DNA of 8,827 nt from Treponema sp. (GTDB lineage: Bacteria; Spirochaetota; Spirochaetia; Treponematales; Breznakiellaceae), in NCBI GenBank assembly GCA_031283505.1, contig JAITBO010000401.1:1-8827 (forward strand), read 5' to 3'. Of the stretch, positions 1 to 6,618 are shown one piece after another. The position numbers were made by a program, and so were the translations under genes. The notes under the pieces were generated by a model, which worked only from the letters and a program-made list of their open reading frames with translations, had not been told where the DNA came from and did not search any database. The first letter of the stretch is position 1, and every line of letters begins with the position of its first letter.

Positions 1-2
1 CC

Positions 3-92
3 CCCGCAGTAAATTTGCCGGAATATAGATCAACCCGAACTATCAAAAAATCTTGTCCCTTCCTGATATGTATGCCGGGAGGAACATTTTGA
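3..92 (+). CDS. C-terminal tail of an upstream operon gene (partial)
   Basis: Frame 3 is open from the left edge to a TGA at 90-92, giving 29 residues that end in CPFLICMPGGTF. The frame is assigned as coding because its stop overlaps the likely TTG start of the next gene (TTGA at 89-92), the usual arrangement of translationally coupled genes. Frames 1 and 2 close at 10-12 and 26-28. The stretch RSTRTIKKS followed by a short hydrophobic end loosely recalls the end of phosphonopyruvate decarboxylases (a Arg-Pro-Thr...Asn-Lys...Phe pattern). That would suit a phosphonate operon, but the match is weak and the product is left unassigned. The gene starts outside the window. Confidence 0.45.
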   Translation, partial: PAVNLPEYRSTRTIKKSCPFLICMPGGTF

Positions 93-1153
93 AACTTTTC
101 ACGCCGGGACCAATCGCGATGGATCCCGAAACAATTGCCGAGGCCGGAAAACAGGCGCAGTATTTTCGGACCCCGAAATTTTCTGAAATCATGCTTGAGT
201 GCGCGGATATGCTGCAAGAACTCCTGGACGTACCGGAAGGCACACGGATGATTTTTCTTACCGCAAGCGGAACCGCCGCCATGGAAGCTTCCGTGATGAA
301 CCTGTTTACGCCCGCCGATAGAGTTTTGGTACTGTCAGGGGGAACCTTCGGCAGACGATTCAAGCAGATATGCCAAATTCATCGTATACCCGCCGAATCA
401 ATAGACCTTGAGTGGAACGAAGCCTTTACACCTGACATGCTCGCAGACTATGAAAACAAGGGCATAACCGGAATGCTTGTAAACATGTGTGAAACATCAA
501 CCGGTCAATTATATCCAATGGACATAATTTCAGAATTCTGCGAAAGGAACGGAATTTGCCTTGTTGTAGACGCCATCAGTTCTTTTTTATGCGACGGCTT
601 TAGAATGAGGAACACAGGTGCGGGAGCCGTCATAATAAGCTCACAAAAAGGACTCGCGTTGCAGCCGGGCATGTCGTTTGTCGCCGTATCAAAAGAAGCG
701 TTTGAAACACGGTGCGAAAAGAACGAGCCGGAGTCTTTGTATTTTCGTTTTACCGGTTATTATCCTGAAATATTGCGGGGTCAAACGGAATTTACCCCGG
801 CAATAGGAATCATAAACCAATTGCATGAAAAACTGAACCGGCTTTTAAAAACCGGCGGCGCGTGGCCTCAAATTTACCATGTTATGAACCTCGCAAAATA
901 TTTCCGGAAGCAGTTAACCGAAAATACCGGTTTTACCTACCCCCAATATCCCCTGTCGAACTGTGTAACGCCGGTTATTTGCCCGAAAAACAACGCAAAA
1001 CAAATTGCAGCGTTTTTACGCGATACCCATGAAATATATGTTGTTCCCGCGGCGGGAAATCTTGCCGATTCCACTTTCCGCGTCGCCCACATGAGCAGGC
1101 AGCTTGCCGAAGAGGATGTGGACGAATTGATTGGACTTTTACGGTTAATGTAG
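89..1153 (+). CDS. Class V PLP-dependent aminotransferase, 2-aminoethylphosphonate-transaminase-like
   Basis: A 354-residue soluble fold-type I PLP enzyme of the alanine-glyoxylate/AEP transaminase group. It begins KLFTPGP, the usual N-terminus of the family. Visible motifs (TTG start numbering) are the phosphate-binding ASGTAAMEA near 59-67, the substrate-side loop MCETSTGQLYP near 133-143, the PLP-nitrogen aspartate in VVDAISS (D161), and the Schiff-base lysine in ISSQKGLAL (K187). The start is placed at TTG 89 because GGGAGGA at 77-83 is an ideally spaced Shine-Dalgarno and the TTG overlaps the preceding stop; ATG 68 and TTG 53 have no ribosome site and would put that site inside the gene. 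The cytidylyltransferase gene follows after 8 bases. Family membership is secure. A role in making an amino-alkylphosphonate or a related amino head group is inferred from the neighbour; alanine-glyoxylate or serine transamination is an alternative. Confidence 0.9.
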   Translation: MKLFTPGPIAMDPETIAEAGKQAQYFRTPKFSEIMLECADMLQELLDVPEGTRMIFLTASGTAAMEASVMNLFTPADRVLVLSGGTFGRRFKQICQIHRIPAESIDLEWNEAFTPDMLADYENKGITGMLVNMCETSTGQLYPMDIISEFCERNGICLVVDAISSFLCDGFRMRNTGAGAVIISSQKGLALQPGMSFVAVSKEAFETRCEKNEPESLYFRFTGYYPEILRGQTEFTPAIGIINQLHEKLNRLLKTGGAWPQIYHVMNLAKYFRKQLTENTGFTYPQYPLSNCVTPVICPKNNAKQIAAFLRDTHEIYVVPAAGNLADSTFRVAHMSRQLAEEDVDELIGLLRLM

Positions 1154-1161
1154 GGGGAATC

Positions 1162-1671
1162 ATGATTGCCAATAAAATTGTCGTCTACACCTCCGGCACC
1201 TTTGATATGATGCACATAAACCACATAAAAATGATCGAATACGCCCGATCCCTGGGGGATATTTTAATAGTGGGCGTTAATACCGACGAGCTGGTGATAT
1301 CCTATAAAACAGAGCCCATAATCCCTTTTGAAGAACGCATCGGGCTTATGAAGGCGTTAAAATACCCCGATATCGTTATCCCGCAGCATTCACTCGATCA
1401 CAGGGACAAAGTAAAAAATCTTAATTTTGACGTATTTGTTGTCGGTGACGACTGGGCCGGCAAGTATGACTATTTGAAGGAACAGGGAGTCTCGGTTGTC
1501 TATTTTCCCTACGGCAGGGGGATAAGCTCAACAAATTTGAAGGAAAAAATATACGAAAACTACGCCAAAATGAAAGAAAAAGCGGATTCGCATTTTCCCG
1601 CTGCCACGGAGGTGCCGGATGCGATAGACAAAGGCACGATAGCGGACAGCCTTGTGGGTACTGACAGCTAA
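1162..1671 (+). CDS. Cytidylyltransferase of the TagD/glycerol-3-phosphate type
   Basis: A 169-residue protein of the HxGH nucleotidyltransferase superfamily, closest by eye to glycerol-3-phosphate cytidylyltransferase, which makes CDP-activated head groups from CTP. The core covers residues 5-135: SGTFDMMHINH (11-21) with the two catalytic histidines H18 and H21, the EERIGLMKAL segment (57-66), VGDDW (94-98), and the nucleotide-binding RGISST (119-124), in the same order as TagD. The glycine usually between the histidines is asparagine (HINH). TagD proteins are about 130 residues; here about 35 extra, low-complexity residues follow the core. The start is ATG 1162 behind AGGGGGAA at 1152-1159, 8 bases after the aminotransferase stop. 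The pairing suggests the substrate carries an amino or phosphonate group, but glycerol-3-phosphate, phosphocholine-like or other polyol phosphates remain possible. Confidence 0.88.
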   Translation: MIANKIVVYTSGTFDMMHINHIKMIEYARSLGDILIVGVNTDELVISYKTEPIIPFEERIGLMKALKYPDIVIPQHSLDHRDKVKNLNFDVFVVGDDWAGKYDYLKEQGVSVVYFPYGRGISSTNLKEKIYENYAKMKEKADSHFPAATEVPDAIDKGTIADSLVGTDS

Positions 1672-1717
1672 TCGCTGACGCCCGCCGGCGGCGTTCACAG
1701 CCGGCATCGCGTGCAAA

Positions 1718-1741
1718 AAAGGGGGCCGCAAGGCCCCTTTT
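1718..1741. terminator. Bidirectional intrinsic terminator between convergent genes
   Basis: A stem of about 10 bp (AAAGGGGGCC with GGCCCCTTTT, one G-T wobble) closes a GCAA tetraloop at 1728-1731. T residues follow on the plus strand, and six T residues follow on the minus strand (the A run at 1715-1720). It lies between the cytidylyltransferase stop at 1671 and the end of the minus-strand gene at 1780, so it probably ends both transcripts. Confidence 0.85.
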
Positions 1742-1779
1742 CTTATGGAGTGTTCAGGTGTACCAATCCGCGGCTCCGG

Positions 1780-3036
1780 TTACACAGAAACCGCAATCTT
1801 CCTGAGGAGGGTAAATTCCGGATCCGCGGTAAAGCGGCAGGACAGGCCGTCCTTTCCAACGGCGATGAGGGCATCCGTACCAGGCTCCAGGGTTTTAACG
1901 CCCTTGTCCAGGGCTTCCCCGCTATAGGGCGCAAAGAGGGTCCCATAGCGGAGTATCTTTTCACCCTTGGCGGGGATGGTTACGGTTGCGGGAGAACCAA
2001 GGACGCTGCGCGCCTGCCGGGAATATTCCAGCCCGTAGGCATACGCGGATACCGCATTTTCCGTACCCAGACAGAAGGTTAAGTCAGCGCCGCCATCGTA
2101 CAGAGCCCAGGGCGTAAAGGGCCGGCCTCCGTATTGCATCCAGAGTTCGTTGAAGCGGAGGATGATGTCGTCAGGCGCCCCTCCTCCGGGGCCGGGGAAG
2201 AAGCAGAGGTACGCCATCTTCAGGACCGGATTCACCACAGCCGACCAGCCCAGACCTGCGTCCGGAGGAATGGCTCCTGTTGCGAAATCGGTAAAACCTA
2301 TGAGACCGGGGACAACCGAAAGGTCAACGGTGCCGCCCCCGGCCAGAGGCGCTTTTTCCAGGGCGGGAAATTCGGCGCCCATGGCAAGACGGGTGGTGTT
2401 GTCGAATTCACCGCCCAAGGGTGGGGTGGCCCAGGCATGGGCCGCGCCGGAAATGCGGCAGCCGGCCTGAAGAAAAGGAGCGCCCACGGTGTTATGCCAG
2501 CCCGCGCATATCTCCATGTCCTGACCGCCGTTGTTCTTTACCGCTATACTGGTATAGTGAACCGGATGTCCGGGGATCAGCATATCAATTTTTTTAAAGG
2601 AAAGGGGCATAGCCCGGTCCGAACTTTCCATGGTTGAAAAGGCCCAAACCGCGCCGGAATCCGCATCCCTGCCATTGGCGGCATAACGCCAGGCCGAATT
2701 CGCGGTCCAGCCATGGGGAGGCATATTCACTCCTTCGACGACATGACCGGGACCAAAATTGGGAACGCAGCAAAAATTTCCGGCAATCTGATACAGAAGC
2801 TTTGCCTTCCAGAAAGTCCCGTGTTCGGCATCATTGTAATTCCCGGATGTTCCCCGAAACCAGGGCAGCCAATGGGCGTTGAGCCTTCCGTTCCCTTGCG
2901 GGCTTGAAAGTTCGGGAATCATGCCCCCGGCGTCACTGACAACTACCCGTATTGAATCCTGTTCCAGGACCGTAGCTTCCCGGTTTCCTGCTTCCGTGAT
3001 CCGCGATACTGATGATCTAGCTCCGGCTTCTTTCAT
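1780..3036 (-). CDS. Galactose-mutarotase-like (carbohydrate-binding fold) protein
   Basis: A 418-residue soluble protein with no signal peptide and no membrane segment. The pattern is that of the galactose mutarotase-like beta-sandwich superfamily: an early GGMIPEL strand, PPHGWTANSAW with H108 near 105-115, AGWHNTVGAPFL with H180 near 178-189, and FCLGTENA with E326 near 321-328. These resemble the paired histidines and acidic residue of sugar epimerases, but I cannot assign a substrate or a named family. The length exceeds simple aldose 1-epimerases (about 340). ATG 3036 is chosen because GAGAGG on the minus strand (3047-3042) is a well-spaced ribosome site; the GTG at 3042 lies inside that site. 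The PAP2-like gene lies 74 bases upstream on the same strand, so co-transcription is possible. It ends just before the shared terminator. Confidence 0.75.
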   Translation of the reverse strand: MKEAGARSSVSRITEAGNREATVLEQDSIRVVVSDAGGMIPELSSPQGNGRLNAHWLPWFRGTSGNYNDAEHGTFWKAKLLYQIAGNFCCVPNFGPGHVVEGVNMPPHGWTANSAWRYAANGRDADSGAVWAFSTMESSDRAMPLSFKKIDMLIPGHPVHYTSIAVKNNGGQDMEICAGWHNTVGAPFLQAGCRISGAAHAWATPPLGGEFDNTTRLAMGAEFPALEKAPLAGGGTVDLSVVPGLIGFTDFATGAIPPDAGLGWSAVVNPVLKMAYLCFFPGPGGGAPDDIILRFNELWMQYGGRPFTPWALYDGGADLTFCLGTENAVSAYAYGLEYSRQARSVLGSPATVTIPAKGEKILRYGTLFAPYSGEALDKGVKTLEPGTDALIAVGKDGLSCRFTADPEFTLLRKIAVSV

Positions 3037-3110
3037 ACACACCTCTCTTGTCTTGTATTAACGTGAGTTCAACGAGTCCTGGAGGGGGGAGCCTCCTAAG
3101 AACGCTTTTT

Positions 3111-3989
3111 CTAAACTATACGCCGCCAGTAAAGTCCGTCCGATAAAAACGCTAACAACGGCGCTTTCCAGTCCATGCCCTGTTTTCCTTCCTCCAGAAA
3201 CTGCCGGTACTTTTCAAGGATATAAACTCGTATGGCCTCACTTTTCTCCGGAGAGCCGGGGCAGGTAAAAAGCGCGGCGGTAAAATCAGCGGCTTCTTCT
3301 TCAGGGAAGAGGGCGGGATCGAACCGGGACATAGCGTACATGGCGGCGGAAACGCAGTTTACACTGTGCTGCTTGACGTAGAGAATGGCCTCGGTGATGT
3401 CCAGGGCGCCCCGGCGGAGTTCTTCAATTTGAGGGGCAAACCGCCCTTCGTCCTCCAGGAAGCGAACGATCGCTCTGAATTTCGTGTAAGTCCTGACGAC
3501 GACCATTACGTGCAGGGAAGGGATACACATAAGGTGCGGGTCCGCCGCGTGAATCAGTACGAACCGGGGATGCCCGTAATACCGGGGACGATTGGTGGTT
3601 GACAGGTTTTTGACGTATACTTCCGCGGCAAAAGCGTAGAGCCTTCCCAGGGTGTCAATAAAATCTACGACCAGAGCCTCAGCATGGCCGCCGTATTGGG
3701 TGAGCAGGAACCCTATCATCCGTATCCAGAAAGCCACAAAATCCAGGTATACGGCAACCCGGTTTGGGGTAAAGGGTATTTCCTTATCCAAAGGATGATC
3801 CACAGAGGTCACGGGAATACGCCCCGGTAAAAGGGCGGCCTTATACTGCAAAAAGAAGAAGTTGTACACCATGGATTTGGCTGCCCGCAACGCCGCCTTT
3901 CTAAGCGCGGGACGGCAAAGAACCCTAAACACGGTATATGCCGGAGATTCATCTGTTATTGACGGCGGTACGACGGGTTCTTTTCGCAT
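3111..3989 (-). CDS. Hypothetical protein with degenerate PAP2 lipid-phosphatase motifs
   Basis: A 292-residue protein. Its middle carries a spaced set of residues matching the PAP2/phosphatidic-acid phosphatase signature: KNLSTTNRP (K127, R134, P135) fits KX6RP exactly, IPSLHVMVV (P157-H160) fits the PSGH motif with Leu for Gly, and LYVKQHSVNC (H208), 48 residues further on, fits the third motif in the KQH form seen in inositol-phosphotransferase-like members. The third motif has lost its usual Arg, and the Asp three residues after the His is Cys212. Segments near 79-98, 102-125 and 150-168 are moderately hydrophobic, but clear transmembrane helices are few, unlike typical PAP2 enzymes. Start ATG 3989 has a weak GAAAG ribosome site, and a TATAAT sits close upstream (4010-4005). 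It may be a diverged lipid- or prenyl-phosphate enzyme, or the motif match may be coincidental. Confidence 0.7.
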   Translation of the reverse strand: MRKEPVVPPSITDESPAYTVFRVLCRPALRKAALRAAKSMVYNFFFLQYKAALLPGRIPVTSVDHPLDKEIPFTPNRVAVYLDFVAFWIRMIGFLLTQYGGHAEALVVDFIDTLGRLYAFAAEVYVKNLSTTNRPRYYGHPRFVLIHAADPHLMCIPSLHVMVVVRTYTKFRAIVRFLEDEGRFAPQIEELRRGALDITEAILYVKQHSVNCVSAAMYAMSRFDPALFPEEEAADFTAALFTCPGSPEKSEAIRVYILEKYRQFLEEGKQGMDWKAPLLAFLSDGLYWRRIV

Positions 3990-4104
3990 AAATCTTTCTA
4001 CAATATTATAAAAAAATTCAAAAAAATAAGCTATCCCATGTTTTAGAATCCATAATATATGCGTTTTTTCTTAACCGGCCCCTAAAGTTTGAGCCTCAGG
4101 GCTC

Positions 4105-4133
4105 TTGACTTAATGTTTATATGAACATATAGA
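4105..4133 (+). promoter_or_regulatory. Possible sigma70 promoter for the aldo/keto reductase
   Basis: TTGACT at 4105-4110 is followed after 17 bases by TATAGA at 4128-4133. A start near 4140 would give a leader of about 300 bases containing most of the hairpins. No other equally good pair was seen nearer the gene. Confidence 0.4.
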
Positions 4134-4174
4134 CTGCCTATCAGATTGTGGAAAAAAGTCAATCAAAATTGAGG

Positions 4175-4203
4175 CTGTTCCAAAACTTCAGTTTTTGGAA
4201 CAG
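4175..4203 (+). repeat. Palindromic dispersed repeat, copy 1
   Basis: An 11-bp perfect stem, CTGTTCCAAAA with TTTTGGAACAG, around the 7-nt loop CTTCAGT. The reverse complement of 8269-8297 matches 28 of these 29 bases, so this is a repeat family and not a chance hairpin. Confidence 0.85.
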
Positions 4204-4322
4204 TTTCCTTGGATTTACTGGAAAAACCGGGCCGGGCTTTAGTCCGATTTGACCGGGTTTTCCAAGAGCCTACGGCTCAATTAGACTTGTTCGATAACCC
4301 GGTTGGTTGTCTCACAAGTCTT

Positions 4323-4377
4323 GCGGTTTTTCAGGCTAAAGCCTGCGAACCTTTGGTTCGACAAAACCGCGTTTTTT
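4323..4377 (+). terminator. Three-way-junction structure with T-tract (terminator or attenuator)
   Basis: An outer 8-bp stem GCGGTTTT (4323-4330) with AAAACCGC (4363-4370) encloses two perfect hairpins: CAGGC/GCCTG with loop TAAA (4332-4345) and CGAACC/GGTTCG with loop TTT (4346-4360). Six T residues follow at 4372-4377. The position 67 bases before the reductase start codon would suit a leader attenuator; a plain terminator or a mobile palindrome cluster is also possible. Confidence 0.5.
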
Positions 4378-4384
4378 AGCGGAA

Positions 4385-4414
4385 GTTGTTTAGAAACTTC
4401 AGTCTCTAAACAAC
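4385..4414 (+). repeat. 10-bp palindrome with the same loop core as copy 1
   Basis: GTTGTTTAGA (4385-4394) pairs perfectly with TCTAAACAAC (4405-4414). The loop region contains AAACTTCAGT, also present in the palindrome at 4175-4203, although the outer arms differ. It ends 15 bases before the Shine-Dalgarno of the reductase gene. Confidence 0.6.
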
Positions 4415-4443
4415 TCTATTATTAACATGAAGGAGCGTTGCGT

Positions 4444-5364
4444 ATGAGAACTATCAATCTGGGATCATCGGATCTTGCGGTTCCGGTTATCGCCGTAGGA
4501 TGTATGCGGATCAACGGTATATCCAAAACGGAAGCCGAAACATTTGTCAAGACCGCCATGGAATTGGGAGCCAATTTCTTTGACCACGCCGATATATACG
4601 GCGACGGAATCTGCGAATCCATCTTCGCGGAAGCGGCGGGAATGAACAGTGCTGTTCGGGAAAAAATGTTTATCCAGACTAAATGCGGTATCAGGCCGGG
4701 GATTGCCTTTGATTTCTCCAAAGACCACATCCTTAAATCCGTGGACGGCAGCCTTAAACGGCTTAAAACCAGTTACATTGACGTATTGTTGCTGCACCGT
4801 CCCGATGCCCTGGTGGAACCTGGGGAAGTGGCGGAAGCCTTCGACATACTCCACACTTCCGGTAAGGTACGGTACTTTGGGGTGTCGAATCAACGGCCCC
4901 TTCTGATTCAACTTCTGCAAAAGTACGTCAAACAACCTATCGTGGCAAATCAATTGCAGCTTTCCATCACCAACGCCGCCATGATTTCTCAAAGCCTCCA
5001 CGAAAATATGCGTGACGACTGGGCGGTAGACCGGGACGGCGGTGTTCTGGACTTCTGCCGTCTGGAAAACATCACGATTCAACCCTGGTCTCCCTTCCAG
5101 TACGGTTTTTTTGAGGGAGTATTCCTGGGGAACAAAAAGTTCCCCGAACTCAACGCGAAGATAGACGGGATAGCGGAAAAGTACGGAGTGTCCAACACCA
5201 CTATCGCCATAGCATGGCTACTCCGGCATCCCGCCGCCTTCCAGCCCGTTACCGGCACAATGAATACCGGACGCCTCCGGGACTGCGTAAAAGCCGCCGA
5301 TGTCAAGCTAACCCGTGAAGAATGGTATGAAATCTATTTAGCCGCAGGCAATACGCTGCCCTGA
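4444..5364 (+). CDS. Aldo/keto reductase, YdhF-like
   Basis: A 306-residue cytosolic NAD(P)H-dependent oxidoreductase with a TIM-barrel fold. The catalytic tetrad is complete: D47 in NFFDHADIYGD, Y52, K80 in IQTKCGI and H118 in LLLHRPD. The sequence GCMRINGIS near the N-terminus and FGVSNQ in mid-protein, followed by NQLQLSI and QPWSPFQYG, fit the YdhF/COG4989 branch, whose natural substrates are poorly known. ATG 4444 is chosen because GAAGGAG (4429-4435) stands 8 bases away; the in-frame TTG at 4438 would leave only 2. The last 31 bases overlap the convergent MFS transporter gene, leaving no room for a separate terminator. The gene stands alone on its strand behind a long hairpin-rich leader. 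Confidence 0.93.
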   Translation: MRTINLGSSDLAVPVIAVGCMRINGISKTEAETFVKTAMELGANFFDHADIYGDGICESIFAEAAGMNSAVREKMFIQTKCGIRPGIAFDFSKDHILKSVDGSLKRLKTSYIDVLLLHRPDALVEPGEVAEAFDILHTSGKVRYFGVSNQRPLLIQLLQKYVKQPIVANQLQLSITNAAMISQSLHENMRDDWAVDRDGGVLDFCRLENITIQPWSPFQYGFFEGVFLGNKKFPELNAKIDGIAEKYGVSNTTIAIAWLLRHPAAFQPVTGTMNTGRLRDCVKAADVKLTREEWYEIYLAAGNTLP

Positions 5365-6608
5365 GGTTTTCTGATGGTTGCGGCATAGAAGGAATTGAGC
5401 ACCCCCAAAATTGCGCTCATGGAGAACAGTACCTCTATGCCGGCTATCTTCCACAGCCAGCCGCCCATAAGGGCAATAATAATGCTGATTACATGGTTCA
5501 CCGACACCCCTGTAGACAAGGTAGCGGTGATTTCTTCCGGTCCCGAAGCAATGTCCTGAACATACACGTTGCTGGCCATGCTGGCCAGCGAAATGATAGA
5601 ATCCAGAACATAATTGACGCAGACCACGATAAAAGCTATGCGCACCGGAAAGAGCCGGTGGGCGAACCCGTAAAGCAGACATACAACGATGAGGATCAGG
5701 GTATCGGCGACCATGATGGTCTTATACCCCAGCTTGTCAATAAGCCGTCCCATAAAAGGGCTTAAAACAAACCCAAAGACGGCGCAGACAGCCAAAAGCA
5801 TGGAAATAATCGAAGTATCGGCCCCGTATTGCAGGATGAGTACATAGGGCGCAAAGGTAATAAAAATCTGTTTGCGCGCGCCATAAAAGACTTCCAGCAT
5901 ATAAAATTTGAAAAATTTTTTAGCAAAATAAAAACGCCGGCGTTCGGTTCCGGCCCGAGATTCCTTCAAGGCCAGCGCCATTACCGCCGCCCCTATCATC
6001 AGTATCCCGGAGAGGACGAATACCGACTTAAACCTGAGCAAATCTGTCCGCTCAAAGCCAAGGCGGGAGAAAACAAAAAAAAGGGCCGTGACAACCACAA
6101 AGCCCGCTATGTTTCCCACATTACTGATAGCCGAAGTGATACCCAGGGAAGCGCCTCCCTGGTTCCGTTTTGCCAGATCCAGGGAGATGGTGCTGCGTAC
6201 AGGCATAATGATGTGTTCTCCAAAACTGAAAAGCACCATATTGGCGACAACAATCAACTTACCGGTTCCGCTCAAAAGAAGTCCAAGGATACCGGCGGCC
6301 ATTATACAGACGCCTATTTTAAATATCCGGCTTTCGGAGAACCGGTACAACGCGGCCAGGATGAAAATAACCAGGAGCCCCGGAATTTCCCGGAAAAACT
6401 CCACGATTCCCCGTTCAAATGCGGAAATATGTACTATCTCCGCCAAATAATTGTCCTGAATCCCCCGGTACAACCCATAGGCCATGCCGGAAAGAACCAA
6501 CACGCTCAAAAACCGCCCGAATTTGGCACCGGGACGGTAAACCGATAAAAAAACAGCGGGAATGCGTGACTTTTTATTCTGGGGCGCATCCCCGTCTGTC
6601 TTTTGCAT
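5334..6608 (-). CDS. Major facilitator superfamily transporter
   Basis: A 424-residue inner-membrane protein with about twelve hydrophobic segments in two blocks (roughly 32-210 and 246-410) joined by a basic central loop (214-235, containing ERRRFYFAKKFFKF). This is the standard MFS layout. The MFS motif A is recognisable in the second half as GRLIDKLGYK (287-296), while the equivalent loop in the first half (RFSESRIFKIG) has diverged. The N-terminal 30 residues are hydrophilic. The substrate cannot be read from the sequence. The start ATG 6608 is preceded by AGGAA inside the 10-base gap to the HigA-like gene, so the two form an operon. The gene's last 31 bases lie inside the convergent aldo/keto reductase gene. 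Confidence 0.92.
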   Translation of the reverse strand: MQKTDGDAPQNKKSRIPAVFLSVYRPGAKFGRFLSVLVLSGMAYGLYRGIQDNYLAEIVHISAFERGIVEFFREIPGLLVIFILAALYRFSESRIFKIGVCIMAAGILGLLLSGTGKLIVVANMVLFSFGEHIIMPVRSTISLDLAKRNQGGASLGITSAISNVGNIAGFVVVTALFFVFSRLGFERTDLLRFKSVFVLSGILMIGAAVMALALKESRAGTERRRFYFAKKFFKFYMLEVFYGARKQIFITFAPYVLILQYGADTSIISMLLAVCAVFGFVLSPFMGRLIDKLGYKTIMVADTLILIVVCLLYGFAHRLFPVRIAFIVVCVNYVLDSIISLASMASNVYVQDIASGPEEITATLSTGVSVNHVISIIIALMGGWLWKIAGIEVLFSMSAILGVLNSFYAATIRKPQGSVLPAAK

Positions 6609-6618
6609 TATTCCTGAG

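Larger units (their letters stand above)
3990..4443. other. Non-coding, palindrome-rich gap between divergent genes
   Basis: No convincing coding frame exists here. The left 90 bases are A/T-rich and serve the minus-strand PAP2-like gene. From 4091 on, simple palindromes follow one another: 4091-4104 (GAGCC/GGCTC), 4175-4203, an imperfect one at 4219-4264, 4266-4278 (GAGCC/GGCTC again), 4284-4320, a three-way junction at 4323-4370 and 4385-4414. If the promoter at 4105-4133 is real, most of this is the roughly 300-base untranslated leader of the aldo/keto reductase gene. Confidence 0.7.

Noticed and set aside
1780..2640. Long plus-strand open frames antisense to the mutarotase-like gene
   Set aside because: They are shadows of a GC-rich coding strand: no start signals and compositionally odd proteins, whereas the minus frame is continuous with a good ribosome site.
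3081..3096. GGAGG/CCTCC hairpin between the two minus-strand genes as a terminator
   Set aside because: The stem is only 5 bp and no T-tract follows on the minus strand; at most it is a weak processing or attenuation site.
5829..6548. A 239-codon plus-strand open frame inside the MFS gene
   Set aside because: Its translation is hydrophilic and low in order, the exact shadow of a membrane protein gene, and it lacks a ribosome site.
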